Positions 17,000 through 25,570 of a DNA stretch of 64,000 nucleotides are shown piece after piece. The translations under genes and the position numbers were made by a program. The notes beneath the pieces are model-generated. The model worked only from the letters and a program-made list of their open reading frames with translations, searched no databases and was not told the DNA's origin. Positions within the stretch are counted from its first letter, which is position 1. Each line of letters starts with the position of its first letter. Source of the stretch: Bradyrhizobium liaoningense (GTDB lineage: Bacteria; Pseudomonadota; Alphaproteobacteria; Rhizobiales; Xanthobacteraceae); NCBI RefSeq assembly GCF_018130955.1, contig NZ_JAFCJM010000004.1, positions 181,828 through 245,827 of the forward strand. Reading direction: 5' to 3'.

Positions 17000-18190
17000 C
17001 TAAGGCGCGATGCGTTCGACCGCGATCGCGGTGGCTTCTCCGCCACCGATGCAGAGTGCGGCAACGCCGCGCTTGAGGTTCTGCGCCTCCAGCGCGTGCA
17101 GCAGCGTCACGATCAGCCGGGCACCTGTCGCGCCGATGGGATGGCCGAGCGCGCAGGCGCCGCCGTTCACGTTCAACTTCTCCCTGGCGATGCCGAGATC
17201 GCGCTGCGCGGCCATCGCGACGACGGCAAAGGCCTCGTTGATCTCGAAGAGGTCGACGTCACCGACGCTCCAGCCGACCTTGTCGAGCAGCTTGCGGATC
17301 GCCGGGATTGGCGCGGTCGTGAACCATTGCGGCTCCTGGCTGTGCGTCGCATGGCCCTTGATCTCGGCATGCACGGGGAGGCCGTTGCGGTCGGCCAGCG
17401 CACGGCGGGTCAGGACCAGCGCTGCCGCGCCGTCAGCGTTCGCAGAGGAGGCCGCCGGCGTGATCGTGCCGTTGGCGCGGAAAGCCGGCTTCAGGCCGGG
17501 GATCTTTGCGGGATCGACCTTAAGCGGATGCTCGTCATTGCCGATGATGCGGGGCCCGGCCTTCTCGGTGAGCGTGATCGGCGCGATCTCGGCCTTGAAC
17601 GCGCCGCTCTCGACTGCCTTGCGTGCGCGGCTCAGGGTCTCCATTGCATAGGCGTCCTGGTCCTTGCGGGTGAACTGATAGGCCTCCGCGGTCGCCTCGC
17701 CGAAATCGCCCATGGAGCGACCGGTCTCGTAGGCGTCTTCGAGGCCGTCCATCATCATGTGGTCGATGATGCGGTCATGCCCCGCGCGATAGCCGGAGCG
17801 CGCCTTCGCCAGCAGATAGGGCGCATTGCTCATGCTCTCCATGCCGCCGGAGACGACGATGTCCGCGGAGCCTGCGCGGATGATGTCGTGCGCCAGCATG
17901 GTCGCTTTCATGCCGGAGCCGCAGACCTTGTTGACCGTGGTGGCCCCGGTCGCATCGGGCAGGCCGGCCGCGCGCGCCGCCTGGCGGGCCGGCGCCTGGC
18001 CTTGTCCGGCCGGCAGCACGCAGCCCATGAAGACCTCATCGACCTTCTCCGGCGCAAGTTTCGCCCGCTCCAGCGCCGCGCCGATCACGTGCGAGCCGAG
18101 CTTGTGGGCGGGAAGCGGCGACAACTCGCCCATGAAACGGCCGAGCGGGGTGCGGGCGGCGGAGACGATGACAACGGGATCGGCGGCCAT
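17000..18190 (-). CDS. Acetyl-CoA C-acyltransferase (thiolase)
   Basis: This 396-residue protein is a complete thiolase. The nucleophile C90 lies in NKVCGSGMKA, GGMESMSNAPYLL follows, and the C-terminal catalytic blocks are GGACALGHPIGATGARL and ALCIGGGEA. It condenses or cleaves acyl-CoA with acetyl-CoA in beta-oxidation or polyhydroxyalkanoate supply. The gene reads away from a region with TATGA/TCATA dyads and sits near an enoyl-CoA hydratase, a thioesterase and a TetR regulator, which suggests a shared fatty-acyl-CoA role. Biosynthetic or degradative direction cannot be decided from sequence alone. Confidence 0.93.
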   Translation of the reverse strand: MAADPVVIVSAARTPLGRFMGELSPLPAHKLGSHVIGAALERAKLAPEKVDEVFMGCVLPAGQGQAPARQAARAAGLPDATGATTVNKVCGSGMKATMLAHDIIRAGSADIVVSGGMESMSNAPYLLAKARSGYRAGHDRIIDHMMMDGLEDAYETGRSMGDFGEATAEAYQFTRKDQDAYAMETLSRARKAVESGAFKAEIAPITLTEKAGPRIIGNDEHPLKVDPAKIPGLKPAFRANGTITPAASSANADGAAALVLTRRALADRNGLPVHAEIKGHATHSQEPQWFTTAPIPAIRKLLDKVGWSVGDVDLFEINEAFAVVAMAAQRDLGIAREKLNVNGGACALGHPIGATGARLIVTLLHALEAQNLKRGVAALCIGGGEATAIAVERIAP

Positions 18191-18221
18191 GGCGGGGTTC
18201 CCTGCTATTCGGTTATGAGAT

Positions 18222-18238
18222 TATGATCATCATATGAT
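18222..18238. promoter_or_regulatory. TATGA/TCATA dyad upstream of the thiolase gene
   Basis: TATGA-TCA-TCATA (18222-18234) overlaps the perfect palindrome ATCATATGAT (18229-18238), about 32 bases before the thiolase start. Related motifs occur at 19376-19391 and 19977-19984 in front of the thioesterase and TetR genes. Binding by the nearby TetR protein is inferred. Confidence 0.45.
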
Positions 18239-18341
18239 GCGCCGCAAAAAAATGCAACCGCGCCCGCCATGACAATTTGTCGTGTGTCGGATGAGATTTG
18301 TGAGTGCCGATTGGACGGTCGATCGTACCGCATACACAACT

Positions 18342-18440
18342 GTCATCGCCCGCGCAGGCGGTCGATCCGGTATTCCAGAGGTGCGCAAGGATGCGGAGAA
18401 GCCGCGGCGTACTGGATGCCCCGCCTTCGCGAGGCATGAC
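18342..18440. repeat. Palindromic repeat, GTCATCGCCCGCGCAGGCGG type
   Basis: The left end GTCATCGCCCGCGCAGGCGG with GATCCGGTATTCCAGA is mirrored by TACTGGATGCCCCGCCTTCG and CGAGGCATGAC at the right. It fills most of the gap between the thiolase and enoyl-CoA hydratase genes. It has the size and shape of the other intergenic palindromes in the window. Confidence 0.7.
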
Positions 18441-18479
18441 ACCTCCAGTGTGGAGGCGGCCTACCAATACGGAGAATGC

Positions 18480-19250
18480 CTACCGCTTCCGGTTCACAAA
18501 CCCCTGCATCAACCGCGTCGGCTCGTCCGTCAAAAACGACTCGCCAAACACCTTGACGCTGAGATTGACCGACTCGGTCAGCGGCAGCTCCTCCCATTGC
18601 CGCAGTAGCGCCTTCTGCGCGCGCAGCGCCTCGGGGCCGCATTCGAGCAGCGCCTTCACCGTGTGCTCGACGGCGGCATCCAGCTCACCTGCGGCAGCGA
18701 CCTTGTCGACCAGGCCCCAGGCGAGCGCGGTCGGCGCGTCGATATTTTCCGCCGTCATCACCAGCCAGCGCGCACGGCCCCAGCCGATCAGGCGCGGCAG
18801 CAGCGCTGCGTGGATCACCGAGGGAATCCCGACGCGGACCTCGGGCATGCCGAACATCGCGTCATGCGCCGCGATCCGGACATCGCAGGCGGCCGCAACC
18901 TCGAGCCCGCCGCCAAGGCACCAGCCCGGCATGCGCGCGATCACGGGGGCAGGGAAGTTGCGCACCGCTTCGCAGAGATCGCGCAGGCGGGAGATGAAGG
19001 CTTCCGCGGATTTCTGGTCGAGCTTCGCCATCTCCGTGATGTCGGCGCCGCCGATCATGCTCTTCTCGCTCTGGCCGCGCAGCACCACCACGCGGATGCT
19101 GCGGTCCGTGGCGAGCTGCTGCAATCCCTGACGTACGGCGTCGATAACGGGCGAGCCAAGGATGTTGAGCGAACCGGCATCGCAGATCGTGACATGGACG
19201 ACGCCGCGCGCATCGCGCGTTACGCCGCAGTGAGGATTGAGCATGTCCAT
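18480..19250 (-). CDS. Enoyl-CoA hydratase/isomerase family protein
   Basis: This 256-residue protein has the crotonase fold: the oxyanion-hole segment MIGGADITEMAKLD, then PGWCLGGGLEVAAACDVRIA, and FGMPEVRVGIPSVIH with the first catalytic glutamate position. It should hydrate or isomerise a short enoyl-CoA. Three ATG codons are possible (19244, 19250, 19268); 19250 was chosen because GGGA lies ten bases upstream and the length is typical. A longer opening to 19331 has no support. Neighbouring thiolase and thioesterase genes suggest the same acyl-CoA pathway. Confidence 0.88.
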   Translation of the reverse strand: MDMLNPHCGVTRDARGVVHVTICDAGSLNILGSPVIDAVRQGLQQLATDRSIRVVVLRGQSEKSMIGGADITEMAKLDQKSAEAFISRLRDLCEAVRNFPAPVIARMPGWCLGGGLEVAAACDVRIAAHDAMFGMPEVRVGIPSVIHAALLPRLIGWGRARWLVMTAENIDAPTALAWGLVDKVAAAGELDAAVEHTVKALLECGPEALRAQKALLRQWEELPLTESVNLSVKVFGESFLTDEPTRLMQGFVNRKR

Positions 19251-19375
19251 CGCGCTTCGTCCCGACATTTTGTGGCGCCCGGAGGGCGCGGAAGTCGTGC
19301 CACTTCCGGACCGAAACCGCGCCCTTGTCAAGCGGCGGACGTCATCGGGTTGCCGGCATGAAGTTCACCGTATAG

Positions 19376-19391
19376 TATGATTATCCTCATA
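19376..19391. promoter_or_regulatory. TATGA/TCATA dyad upstream of the thioesterase gene
   Basis: TATGA-TTATCC-TCATA forms an inverted repeat 15 bases before the thioesterase ATG, where it would overlap a promoter or the leader. It shares TATGATTA with the site at 19977. Confidence 0.45.
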
Positions 19392-19405
19392 TAAAAGAGG
19401 CTGAC

Positions 19406-19933
19406 ATGACCGTAACAGATACGCTCGACCTGTTTTCACCCACACTCCGGCGCGAGCGAGTGGTGGGCTGGCAGGCTCCTGGCCCTGCGGCCAAGGCCGC
19501 TCGGGGATGGTCGGGCATGGAAGCCATGCAGGCGATCCGCGACGGACGCCTGCCGCCGCCGCCGATGGCGATGCTGATCGGGTTTCGCATGAGCATCGTC
19601 GAGCCCGGCCGCATCGTCATGGAACTGGATCCGCGGGAGGATCTCGAAAACACCATCGGCCTGTTGCACGGTGCGACCGCTGCGGCGCTGCTCGACACCG
19701 CCATGGGCTGCGCGATCTCGACCAGGCTTCCGGCGGGGCAGGGCTCGGTTACGCTCGATTTGAAACTGACCTATCTGCGTCCACTCTCGGTTCGGTCGGG
19801 GACCATCGCCGCCGAAGGCAAACTGATCAAGCTCGGACGCCAGACCAGCTACACCGAAGGCTTTGTCCGCGACGGCAAGGGCGACCTCGCGGTCCACGCT
19901 ACCGCGACCTTTTCCATGGTCGCCGGCGTCTAA
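19406..19933 (+). CDS. PaaI-family hotdog thioesterase
   Basis: This 175-residue protein has the hotdog thioesterase signature HGATAAALLDTAMGCA (88-103) on the central helix, with the PaaI-like SVTLDLKLTYLRPL strand following. It should release free acid from an acyl- or aryl-CoA in the cytoplasm. The first 35 residues form an extension ahead of the fold. GAGG lies before the ATG. The TetR gene follows after 72 bases on the same strand, and related TATGA motifs precede both, so co-regulation is likely. Confidence 0.88.
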   Translation: MTVTDTLDLFSPTLRRERVVGWQAPGPAAKAARGWSGMEAMQAIRDGRLPPPPMAMLIGFRMSIVEPGRIVMELDPREDLENTIGLLHGATAAALLDTAMGCAISTRLPAGQGSVTLDLKLTYLRPLSVRSGTIAAEGKLIKLGRQTSYTEGFVRDGKGDLAVHATATFSMVAGV

Positions 19934-19976
19934 AGCCGTGAAATAGCTGGAGCTTTTCGCTGGGCCTGTGCTATTA

Positions 19977-19984
19977 TATGATTA
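19977..19984. promoter_or_regulatory. TATGATTA motif upstream of the TetR gene
   Basis: TATGATTA occurs 22 bases before the TetR start and is identical to eight bases of the site at 19376. The second arm is not conserved here. It may be part of an autoregulatory operator. Confidence 0.3.
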
Positions 19985-20005
19985 GAAACATTCAATGAGT
20001 CCAGC

Positions 20006-20614
20006 ATGCGCTATTCCCGGGAACACAAGCAGGAAACCCACGACCGGATCGTTCGGAAGGCCTCCGTACGGCTGCGCGAGAAGGGCGCCCACGGCATCGG
20101 CGTCGCCGACCTCATGAAGGAGGCGGGGCTGACCCATGGCGGGTTCTACGCGCATTTCGATTCCCGCGAGGCGCTGGTCATCGAGGCCTTTGCCTACGCC
20201 ATGGACCGCTCGATGGAGCACTGGCGCAAGATGACCGACCAGGTCTCACCGGAGAAGCGGCTGTCGCTGATTGCGGAAACCTATCTGTCGGCGCTGCATC
20301 GCGACGATCCCGGCCATGGCTGCTCGATCCCCGCGCTCGGCGCCGAGATCGCCCGCGAGAGCCCGAAGACGCGAAAGGCCTTCGCCGGCAAGCTCGACGA
20401 GATGATCGAGATGATGGCCGATCACATCACCGGCGTGCCGCGCAAGGCCGCGCGCAAGCAGGCGATCGCGACGCTCGCGACCATGGCCGGCACCATGCTG
20501 CTGGCCCGGGTCGCCGGCAACGGCGAACTCTCGGATGAGGTCTTGAAGGCCGGCAAGGATACGGCTCTCGAAGGCGCGCGCCGCGAGACGCCGAAGAAGC
20601 TGAAGCAGAATTAG
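20006..20614 (+). CDS. TetR/AcrR-family transcriptional regulator
   Basis: This 202-residue protein has an N-terminal TetR DNA-binding domain (about 8-55), with the helix-turn-helix in VADLMKEAGLTHGGFYAHF, and a helical ligand-binding domain after residue 75. Proteins of this subgroup usually repress a neighbouring gene and respond to a small hydrophobic ligand. It probably controls the thioesterase upstream and perhaps the thiolase, given the shared TATGA motifs. The C-terminus is lysine-rich (RRETPKKLKQN). Confidence 0.9.
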   Translation: MRYSREHKQETHDRIVRKASVRLREKGAHGIGVADLMKEAGLTHGGFYAHFDSREALVIEAFAYAMDRSMEHWRKMTDQVSPEKRLSLIAETYLSALHRDDPGHGCSIPALGAEIARESPKTRKAFAGKLDEMIEMMADHITGVPRKAARKQAIATLATMAGTMLLARVAGNGELSDEVLKAGKDTALEGARRETPKKLKQN

Positions 20615-20623
20615 CGAGACGCC

Positions 20624-20741
20624 GTAGGGTGGGCAAAGGCGCCCTTGCGCCGTGCCCACCATCTCTCCACGATTTGCGACACACGCGGTGGGCACACAAC
20701 GAGCCGCGCCGTCGCGCGTCTCGTCGCTTTGCCCACCCTAC
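20624..20741. repeat. Palindromic repeat with GTAGGGTGGGCAAAG ends
   Basis: GTAGGGTGGGCAAAG (20624-20638) is the exact inverse of CTTTGCCCACCCTAC (20727-20741), with a further GTGCCCACC/GGTGGGCAC pair inside. The right end supplies the TAG stop codon of the LysR gene, so the repeat abuts and defines the end of that gene. Confidence 0.88.
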
Positions 20742-21652
20742 AAGGTCCGCCCGGCAAATAGCGCGCGCTCCCTCTCCACGATCTCCCCGATGTAATCTGC
20801 CACGGCGCGGATGCGCGCGAGATCCTTGCTATCGGCATGCATCAGCATGAAGAACGTGCGGGTGATCGAGACCTCGTCCGGCAGCACCGGCACGAGCTGC
20901 GGATGCTCGCTCGCCATGAAGTGCGGCAGCACCGCGATGCCAAAACCGGCCAGCGTGGCGTTGAGCTGGGCGATCAGATTGGCGCTGCGGAAACGTGCGG
21001 AAATCTTTGGCGAGACCTGCGGCAGATAGTCCAATTCGGGTGTGAACAACAGCTCCTCGATGTAGCCGACGAAGCGATGATGCGGCAGATCGTGCCGCGA
21101 GATGATCTTTGGAAAGCGGTCGAGATAGGCCGGGGCGGCATAAAGCCCGAGGCGATAGTCCAAGAGCTTGCGCCCGACGATTCGGCCCTCTTTGGGCATG
21201 GTCAGGCTGATGGCGATGTCGGCCTCGCGCTTGGACAGGCTGAACAGCCGCGCGGTCGCCACCAGTTGCAGGTCGAGGTCGGGATACCGGTCGGCGAAGG
21301 GCGCCAGCCGCGGCGCCAGGAAGGCGGTCCCGAAGCCATCAGGGGCGCCGATCCGCACCGTGCCGGTGAGGCGCGCCAAGGAGCCGCCGACCTGTTCCTG
21401 GTTGGCGACGATGGTCGATTCCATCGCCTCCGCGCTGTCGGCGACGCGCTGGCCGGCTTCGGTCAGCAAATAGCCGGTCTTGCGCCTGTCAAACAGCTTT
21501 GCCGAGAGGTGCTTTTCCAGCCGGTCGACACGGCGGATCACCGTGGCATGATCCACCCCGAGCTGCTTTGCCGCAGCCGAGACCGAGCCGCCCCGTACGA
21601 TGGCCAGCACGAAGCGAAAGTCGTCCCAGTCGATGGTGCCTTGATCCAGCAT
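20738..21652 (-). CDS. LysR-family regulator, probable regulator of valine catabolism
   Basis: This 304-residue protein has a LysR winged helix (about 8-65, GSVSAAAKQLGVDHATVIRRVDRL split over its recognition helix) and a substrate-binding domain with two lobes. It is divergent from mmsA with about 99 bases between starts, the classic LysR arrangement. The start at ATG 21652 was chosen to give a normal LysR N-terminus; a longer opening to 21709 exists. The stop codon lies inside a palindromic repeat. Control of the valine operon by a valine-pathway intermediate is inferred. Confidence 0.88.
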   Translation of the reverse strand: MLDQGTIDWDDFRFVLAIVRGGSVSAAAKQLGVDHATVIRRVDRLEKHLSAKLFDRRKTGYLLTEAGQRVADSAEAMESTIVANQEQVGGSLARLTGTVRIGAPDGFGTAFLAPRLAPFADRYPDLDLQLVATARLFSLSKREADIAISLTMPKEGRIVGRKLLDYRLGLYAAPAYLDRFPKIISRHDLPHHRFVGYIEELLFTPELDYLPQVSPKISARFRSANLIAQLNATLAGFGIAVLPHFMASEHPQLVPVLPDEVSITRTFFMLMHADSKDLARIRAVADYIGEIVERERALFAGRTL

Positions 21653-21751
21653 TTTCGCACATCTATGGTGCAATTTATCGGTCTTGAATCCCAAGAAATG
21701 CAGGTCCAAACGGATTTGTAAAGCGATCTAGCCCGCGAGAGGGAGGTATTC

Positions 21752-23248
21752 ATGCGCGCAATCGGACATTTCATCGGTGGCAAGGAAGTGAAGGGCACGT
21801 CGGGCCGGACGGCCGATGTCTTCGAGCCGATGACCGGCGACGTCCAGGCCAAGGTGGCGCTGGCCTCCAAGGCCGAGGTCCGCGCGGCCGTCGAGAACGC
21901 CCGCGCCGCGCAGCCGGAATGGGCCGCGACCAACCCGCAGCGCCGCGCCCGCGTGATGATGAAGTTTCTGGAACTGGTGCAACGCGACTACGACAAGCTC
22001 GCCGAACTCCTGGCGCGCGAGCACGGCAAGACCGTCCCCGACGCCAAGGGCGACATCCAGCGCGGCCTCGAGGTCGCCGAGTTCGCCTGCGGTATCCCGC
22101 ATCTAATGAAGGGCGAGTACACCGAAGGTGCCGGCCCCGGCATCGACATCTATTCCATGCGGCAACCCTTGGGAGTGGTCGCTGGCATCACGCCGTTCAA
22201 TTTCCCGGCGATGATCCCGATGTGGAAGTTTGCGCCCGCGATCGCCTGCGGCAACGCCTTCATCCTCAAGCCGTCGGAGCGCGATCCCGGCGTGCCGATG
22301 AAGCTCGCCGAACTGATGATGGAAGCAGGCCTGCCGGCCGGCATCCTCAACGTCGTCAACGGCGACAAGGAAGCCGTGGATGCGATCCTCGACGATCCCG
22401 ACATCAAGGCGATCGGTTTTGTCGGCTCGACGCCGATTGCGCACTACATCTATGAGCGCGCGGCCCAGACCGGCAAGCGTTGCCAGTGCTTTGGCGGTGC
22501 CAAGAACCACGCCATCGTCATGCCCGACGCGGACATGGACCAGACGGTCGATGCCTTGATCGGCGCCGGCTATGGCTCTGCCGGCGAGCGCTGCATGGCG
22601 GTCTCGGTTGCCGTTCCCGTCGGCAAGACCACCGCCGACCGCCTGATGGAAAAGCTGATCCCGCGCGTGGAGTCGCTCAAGATCGGCACCTCGATCGATC
22701 CCGCCGCCGATTACGGCCCGCTGGTGACGCGCGAGGCGGTCGAGAAGGTCAAGAGCTACATCGACATCGGCATCAAGGAGGGTGCGACGCTGGCGGTCGA
22801 CGGCCGCGGCTTCAAGATGCAGGGCTACGAGAAGGGCTTTTATCTCGGCGGTTCGCTGTTCGACAACGTCACCAAGGACATGCGGATTTACAAGGAAGAG
22901 ATCTTTGGCCCCGTGCTCTCGGTCGTGCGCGCGCACGACTACCAGGAGGCCTTGGCGCTGCCGTCCGAGCATGACTACGGCAACGGCGTTGCGATCTTCA
23001 CCCGCGACGGCGACGCCGCGCGCGACTTCGCGGCCAAGGTGAACGTCGGCATGGTCGGCATCAACGTGCCGATCCCGGTGCCGATCGCCTATTACACGTT
23101 TGGCGGCTGGAAGAAGTCGGGCTTTGGCGACCTCAACCAGCACGGTCCGGACTCGGTCCGCTTCTACACCAAGACCAAGACCGTGACCTCACGCTGGCCG
23201 TCCGGCGTCAAGGAAGGCGCGGAGTTCTCGATCCCGCTGATGAAGTAA
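21752..23248 (+). CDS. mmsA: Methylmalonate-semialdehyde dehydrogenase (CoA-acylating)
   Basis: This 498-residue aldehyde dehydrogenase has its catalytic cysteine C281 in GSAGERCMAVSVAV and the NAD-binding FVGSTPIAHYIYE. MmsA-type length, the absence of the usual general-base glutamate region and the valine-pathway neighbours fit CoA-acylating methylmalonate-semialdehyde dehydrogenase, which converts methylmalonate semialdehyde to propionyl-CoA with NAD+ and CoA. It is the first gene of an operon with acyl-CoA dehydrogenase, hydrolase and 3-hydroxyisobutyrate dehydrogenase, the preceding steps of the same route. Confidence 0.94.
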   Translation: MRAIGHFIGGKEVKGTSGRTADVFEPMTGDVQAKVALASKAEVRAAVENARAAQPEWAATNPQRRARVMMKFLELVQRDYDKLAELLAREHGKTVPDAKGDIQRGLEVAEFACGIPHLMKGEYTEGAGPGIDIYSMRQPLGVVAGITPFNFPAMIPMWKFAPAIACGNAFILKPSERDPGVPMKLAELMMEAGLPAGILNVVNGDKEAVDAILDDPDIKAIGFVGSTPIAHYIYERAAQTGKRCQCFGGAKNHAIVMPDADMDQTVDALIGAGYGSAGERCMAVSVAVPVGKTTADRLMEKLIPRVESLKIGTSIDPAADYGPLVTREAVEKVKSYIDIGIKEGATLAVDGRGFKMQGYEKGFYLGGSLFDNVTKDMRIYKEEIFGPVLSVVRAHDYQEALALPSEHDYGNGVAIFTRDGDAARDFAAKVNVGMVGINVPIPVPIAYYTFGGWKKSGFGDLNQHGPDSVRFYTKTKTVTSRWPSGVKEGAEFSIPLMK

Positions 23249-23249
23249 C

Positions 23250-23299
23250 GCACATGATCCGGAAAAGTGGGCGCCGGTTTTCCGAACAAGATCATGCGC
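23250..23299. repeat. Palindromic repeat, ATGATCCGGAAAAGTG type
   Basis: GCACATGATCCGGAAAAGTG and GATCATGCGC with GGTTTTCCG between them form a palindrome within the operon, between mmsA and the acyl-CoA dehydrogenase gene. It is the same family as 16941-16989. Its position within one transcript means it forms a hairpin in the mRNA. Confidence 0.85.
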
Positions 23300-23328
23300 A
23301 AAACTAAAAAAACTGGAGCGAGGCCGGG

Positions 23329-24474
23329 ATGCAGTTCGCTCTGAACGAGGACCAGATCGCGGTTCGCGACATGGCGCTGGCGTTTGCGGCCGAGAAGATC
23401 GCGCCGCACGCGCTACGCTGGGACGAGGAAAAACACTTTCCCGTCGATGTGATGCGGGAAGCGGCCAAGCTCGGCATGGGCGGCATCTATATCCGCGACG
23501 ACGTCGGCGGCTCCGCCATGACGCGCTTCGACGCGGCGCTGATCTTCGAGGCGCTCGCGACGGGCTGTCCGACCACCTCGGCCTTCATCTCCATCCACAA
23601 CATGGCGTCCTGGATGATCGATGCCTTCGGCAACGACACCCAGCGCCACCAATGGCTGCCGAAGCTCTGCACCATGGAGCTGATCGCGAGCTATTGCCTC
23701 ACCGAACCCGGCGCCGGCTCGGATGCGGCGGCGCTCCGGACCCGCGCGGTGCGCGATGGCGACCATTACGTCCTCAACGGCCAGAAACAGTTCATCTCGG
23801 GCGCCGGCGGAACCGATATCCTGGTCGCGATGGTCAGGACCGGCGGCGAGGGCGCCGGCGGCGTCTCGACGCTGGTGATCGACGGCAACACGCCGGGCGT
23901 CTCGTTCGGCGCCAATGAGCGCAAGATGGGCTGGAATGCGCAGCCGACCCGCGCCGTGATGTTCGAAAACGCCCGCGTTCCCGTCGAGAACCGGCTGGGC
24001 GAAGAGGGCATCGGCTTCAAGATCGCGATGGCGGGCCTGGACGGCGGCCGCCTCAACATTACGGCGTGCTCGCTCGGCGGCGCGCAGACCGCGCTCGACA
24101 AGGCGCGCGCCTACATGAAGGAACGCAAGGCCTTTGGAAAGCGCCTCGACGAATTCCAGGCGCTGCAGTTTCGTCTCGCCGACATGGCGATCGAGCTCGA
24201 AGCCGCCCGCACCTTTTTGTGGCGCGCAGCGGCGGCGCTGGATCGCAAGGATCCGGACGCCACCATGCTTTGCGCCATGGCGAAGCGCTTCGGCACCGAT
24301 GTCGGTTTCGAGGTCGCCAACCACGCGCTGCAGCTTCATGGCGGCTACGGATACCTCAGCGAATACGGCATCGAGAAAATCGTGCGAGATCTGCGCGTGC
24401 ACCAGATTCTCGAAGGCACCAATGAAATCATGCGGCTCATCGTGGCGCGCAAGCTGATCGAGGGCGCGCGATGA
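23329..24474 (+). CDS. Acyl-CoA dehydrogenase, probable isobutyryl-CoA dehydrogenase
   Basis: This 381-residue flavoprotein has the full acyl-CoA dehydrogenase fold: the helical N-domain, the beta-barrel with YCLTEPGAGSDAAALRTRA, and the C-domain with LHGGYGYLSEYGIEKIVRD and the catalytic glutamate at E362 (LEGTNEIM). In valine breakdown it oxidises isobutyryl-CoA to methacrylyl-CoA using FAD. The assignment to isobutyryl-CoA rests on its position between mmsA and the hydrolase, whose gene it overlaps by ATGA. Confidence 0.9.
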   Translation: MQFALNEDQIAVRDMALAFAAEKIAPHALRWDEEKHFPVDVMREAAKLGMGGIYIRDDVGGSAMTRFDAALIFEALATGCPTTSAFISIHNMASWMIDAFGNDTQRHQWLPKLCTMELIASYCLTEPGAGSDAAALRTRAVRDGDHYVLNGQKQFISGAGGTDILVAMVRTGGEGAGGVSTLVIDGNTPGVSFGANERKMGWNAQPTRAVMFENARVPVENRLGEEGIGFKIAMAGLDGGRLNITACSLGGAQTALDKARAYMKERKAFGKRLDEFQALQFRLADMAIELEAARTFLWRAAAALDRKDPDATMLCAMAKRFGTDVGFEVANHALQLHGGYGYLSEYGIEKIVRDLRVHQILEGTNEIMRLIVARKLIEGAR

Positions 24475-25538
24475 CTGTTTTGGAAGCGGGCGATCTGATC
24501 GCCCGTGTCGAGGGCGCAGCCGGTATCATCCGGCTCAACCGTCCCAAGGCCATCAATGCCGTGACGCTGGAGATGTTTCGCGACATCGACAAGGCGCTCG
24601 ACCGTTTTGAAGCCGATCCTGCCGTCGGCGTGATCCTGCTGGAGGGCGCCGGCGAGCGCGGTCTGTGTGCCGGCGGCGACATCCGCGCGCTCTGGGAGAG
24701 CTCCAAGGTCAACGGCGACCTCGGAAAAATCCTGTGGCGCGAGGAGTACATTCTCAACGCCCGGATCAAGAAATTTCCAAAGCCCTATGTCGCCTTCATG
24801 GACGGCATCGTGATGGGCGGCGGCGTCGGCCTGTCGGCCCATGCGAGCCATCGCGTCGTCACCGATCGCACGAAGCTTGCCATGCCCGAGGTCGGTCTCG
24901 GCTTCTTCCCCGATGTCGGCGGCACCTATCTGCTGTCACATTCGCCGGGCGAGATCGGCACCTATTTCGGCCTGACCGGGCAGACCATGAACGGCCCGGA
25001 CGCCATCAACGCCAAATTCGCCGACGCCGTCGTGCCGGCGGCGAAACTGCCCGAACTTCGCGCCGCGCTGACCAAAGTTCCCACCGGTGCCGATGCCGCC
25101 GAGGTCAGCAAGCTCATCAGGGGTTTTGCCACCGGCGAGACGGTCGGCCCGGTCGCTGCGAAGCAGGCGATGATCGATGCGCTGTTCGCCTTCGACCGGA
25201 TGGAGGACATCGTCGCCGCGCTGATGCACGATCGTTCCGAGTTTGCGCAGGCCACTCTGAAAACGCTCGGCGAAAAATCCCCGCGCGGCATGGTGGTGAC
25301 GCTGAAGCTGCTGCGGCTGGCGCGCAAAACATCGACGCTGGAAGAATGCCTCGTCCGCGAATACCGTGCCGCGAACGAGGTTTTCCGCAGCGATGATTTC
25401 CGCGAAGGCGTGCGCGCCGCCGTCATCGACAAGGACCGCAATCCAAAATGGTCGCCGGCTGCAATCGAGGACGTGACGCCTGACATGATCGCGCCGTATT
25501 TCGCCGAGATCGGCGCGGACGAATTGAAGTTCGACTAA
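24471..25538 (+). CDS. 3-hydroxyisobutyryl-CoA hydrolase (crotonase family)
   Basis: This 355-residue crotonase-fold protein has the HIBCH-type features: GERGLCAGGDIRALWESS, MDGIVMGGGVGLSAHASHR, and MPEVGLGFFPDVGGTYLLS with the catalytic glutamate/aspartate region. It is longer than enoyl-CoA hydratases (about 260), as HIBCH enzymes are. It releases 3-hydroxyisobutyrate from its CoA ester. The ATGA overlap with the acyl-CoA dehydrogenase gene shows translational coupling. No separate enoyl-CoA hydratase for the preceding hydration is present in the operon. Confidence 0.9.
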   Translation: MTVLEAGDLIARVEGAAGIIRLNRPKAINAVTLEMFRDIDKALDRFEADPAVGVILLEGAGERGLCAGGDIRALWESSKVNGDLGKILWREEYILNARIKKFPKPYVAFMDGIVMGGGVGLSAHASHRVVTDRTKLAMPEVGLGFFPDVGGTYLLSHSPGEIGTYFGLTGQTMNGPDAINAKFADAVVPAAKLPELRAALTKVPTGADAAEVSKLIRGFATGETVGPVAAKQAMIDALFAFDRMEDIVAALMHDRSEFAQATLKTLGEKSPRGMVVTLKLLRLARKTSTLEECLVREYRAANEVFRSDDFREGVRAAVIDKDRNPKWSPAAIEDVTPDMIAPYFAEIGADELKFD

Positions 25539-25570
25539 TCCACGAAACAGCTCCAGCGGAGGACATCGAG

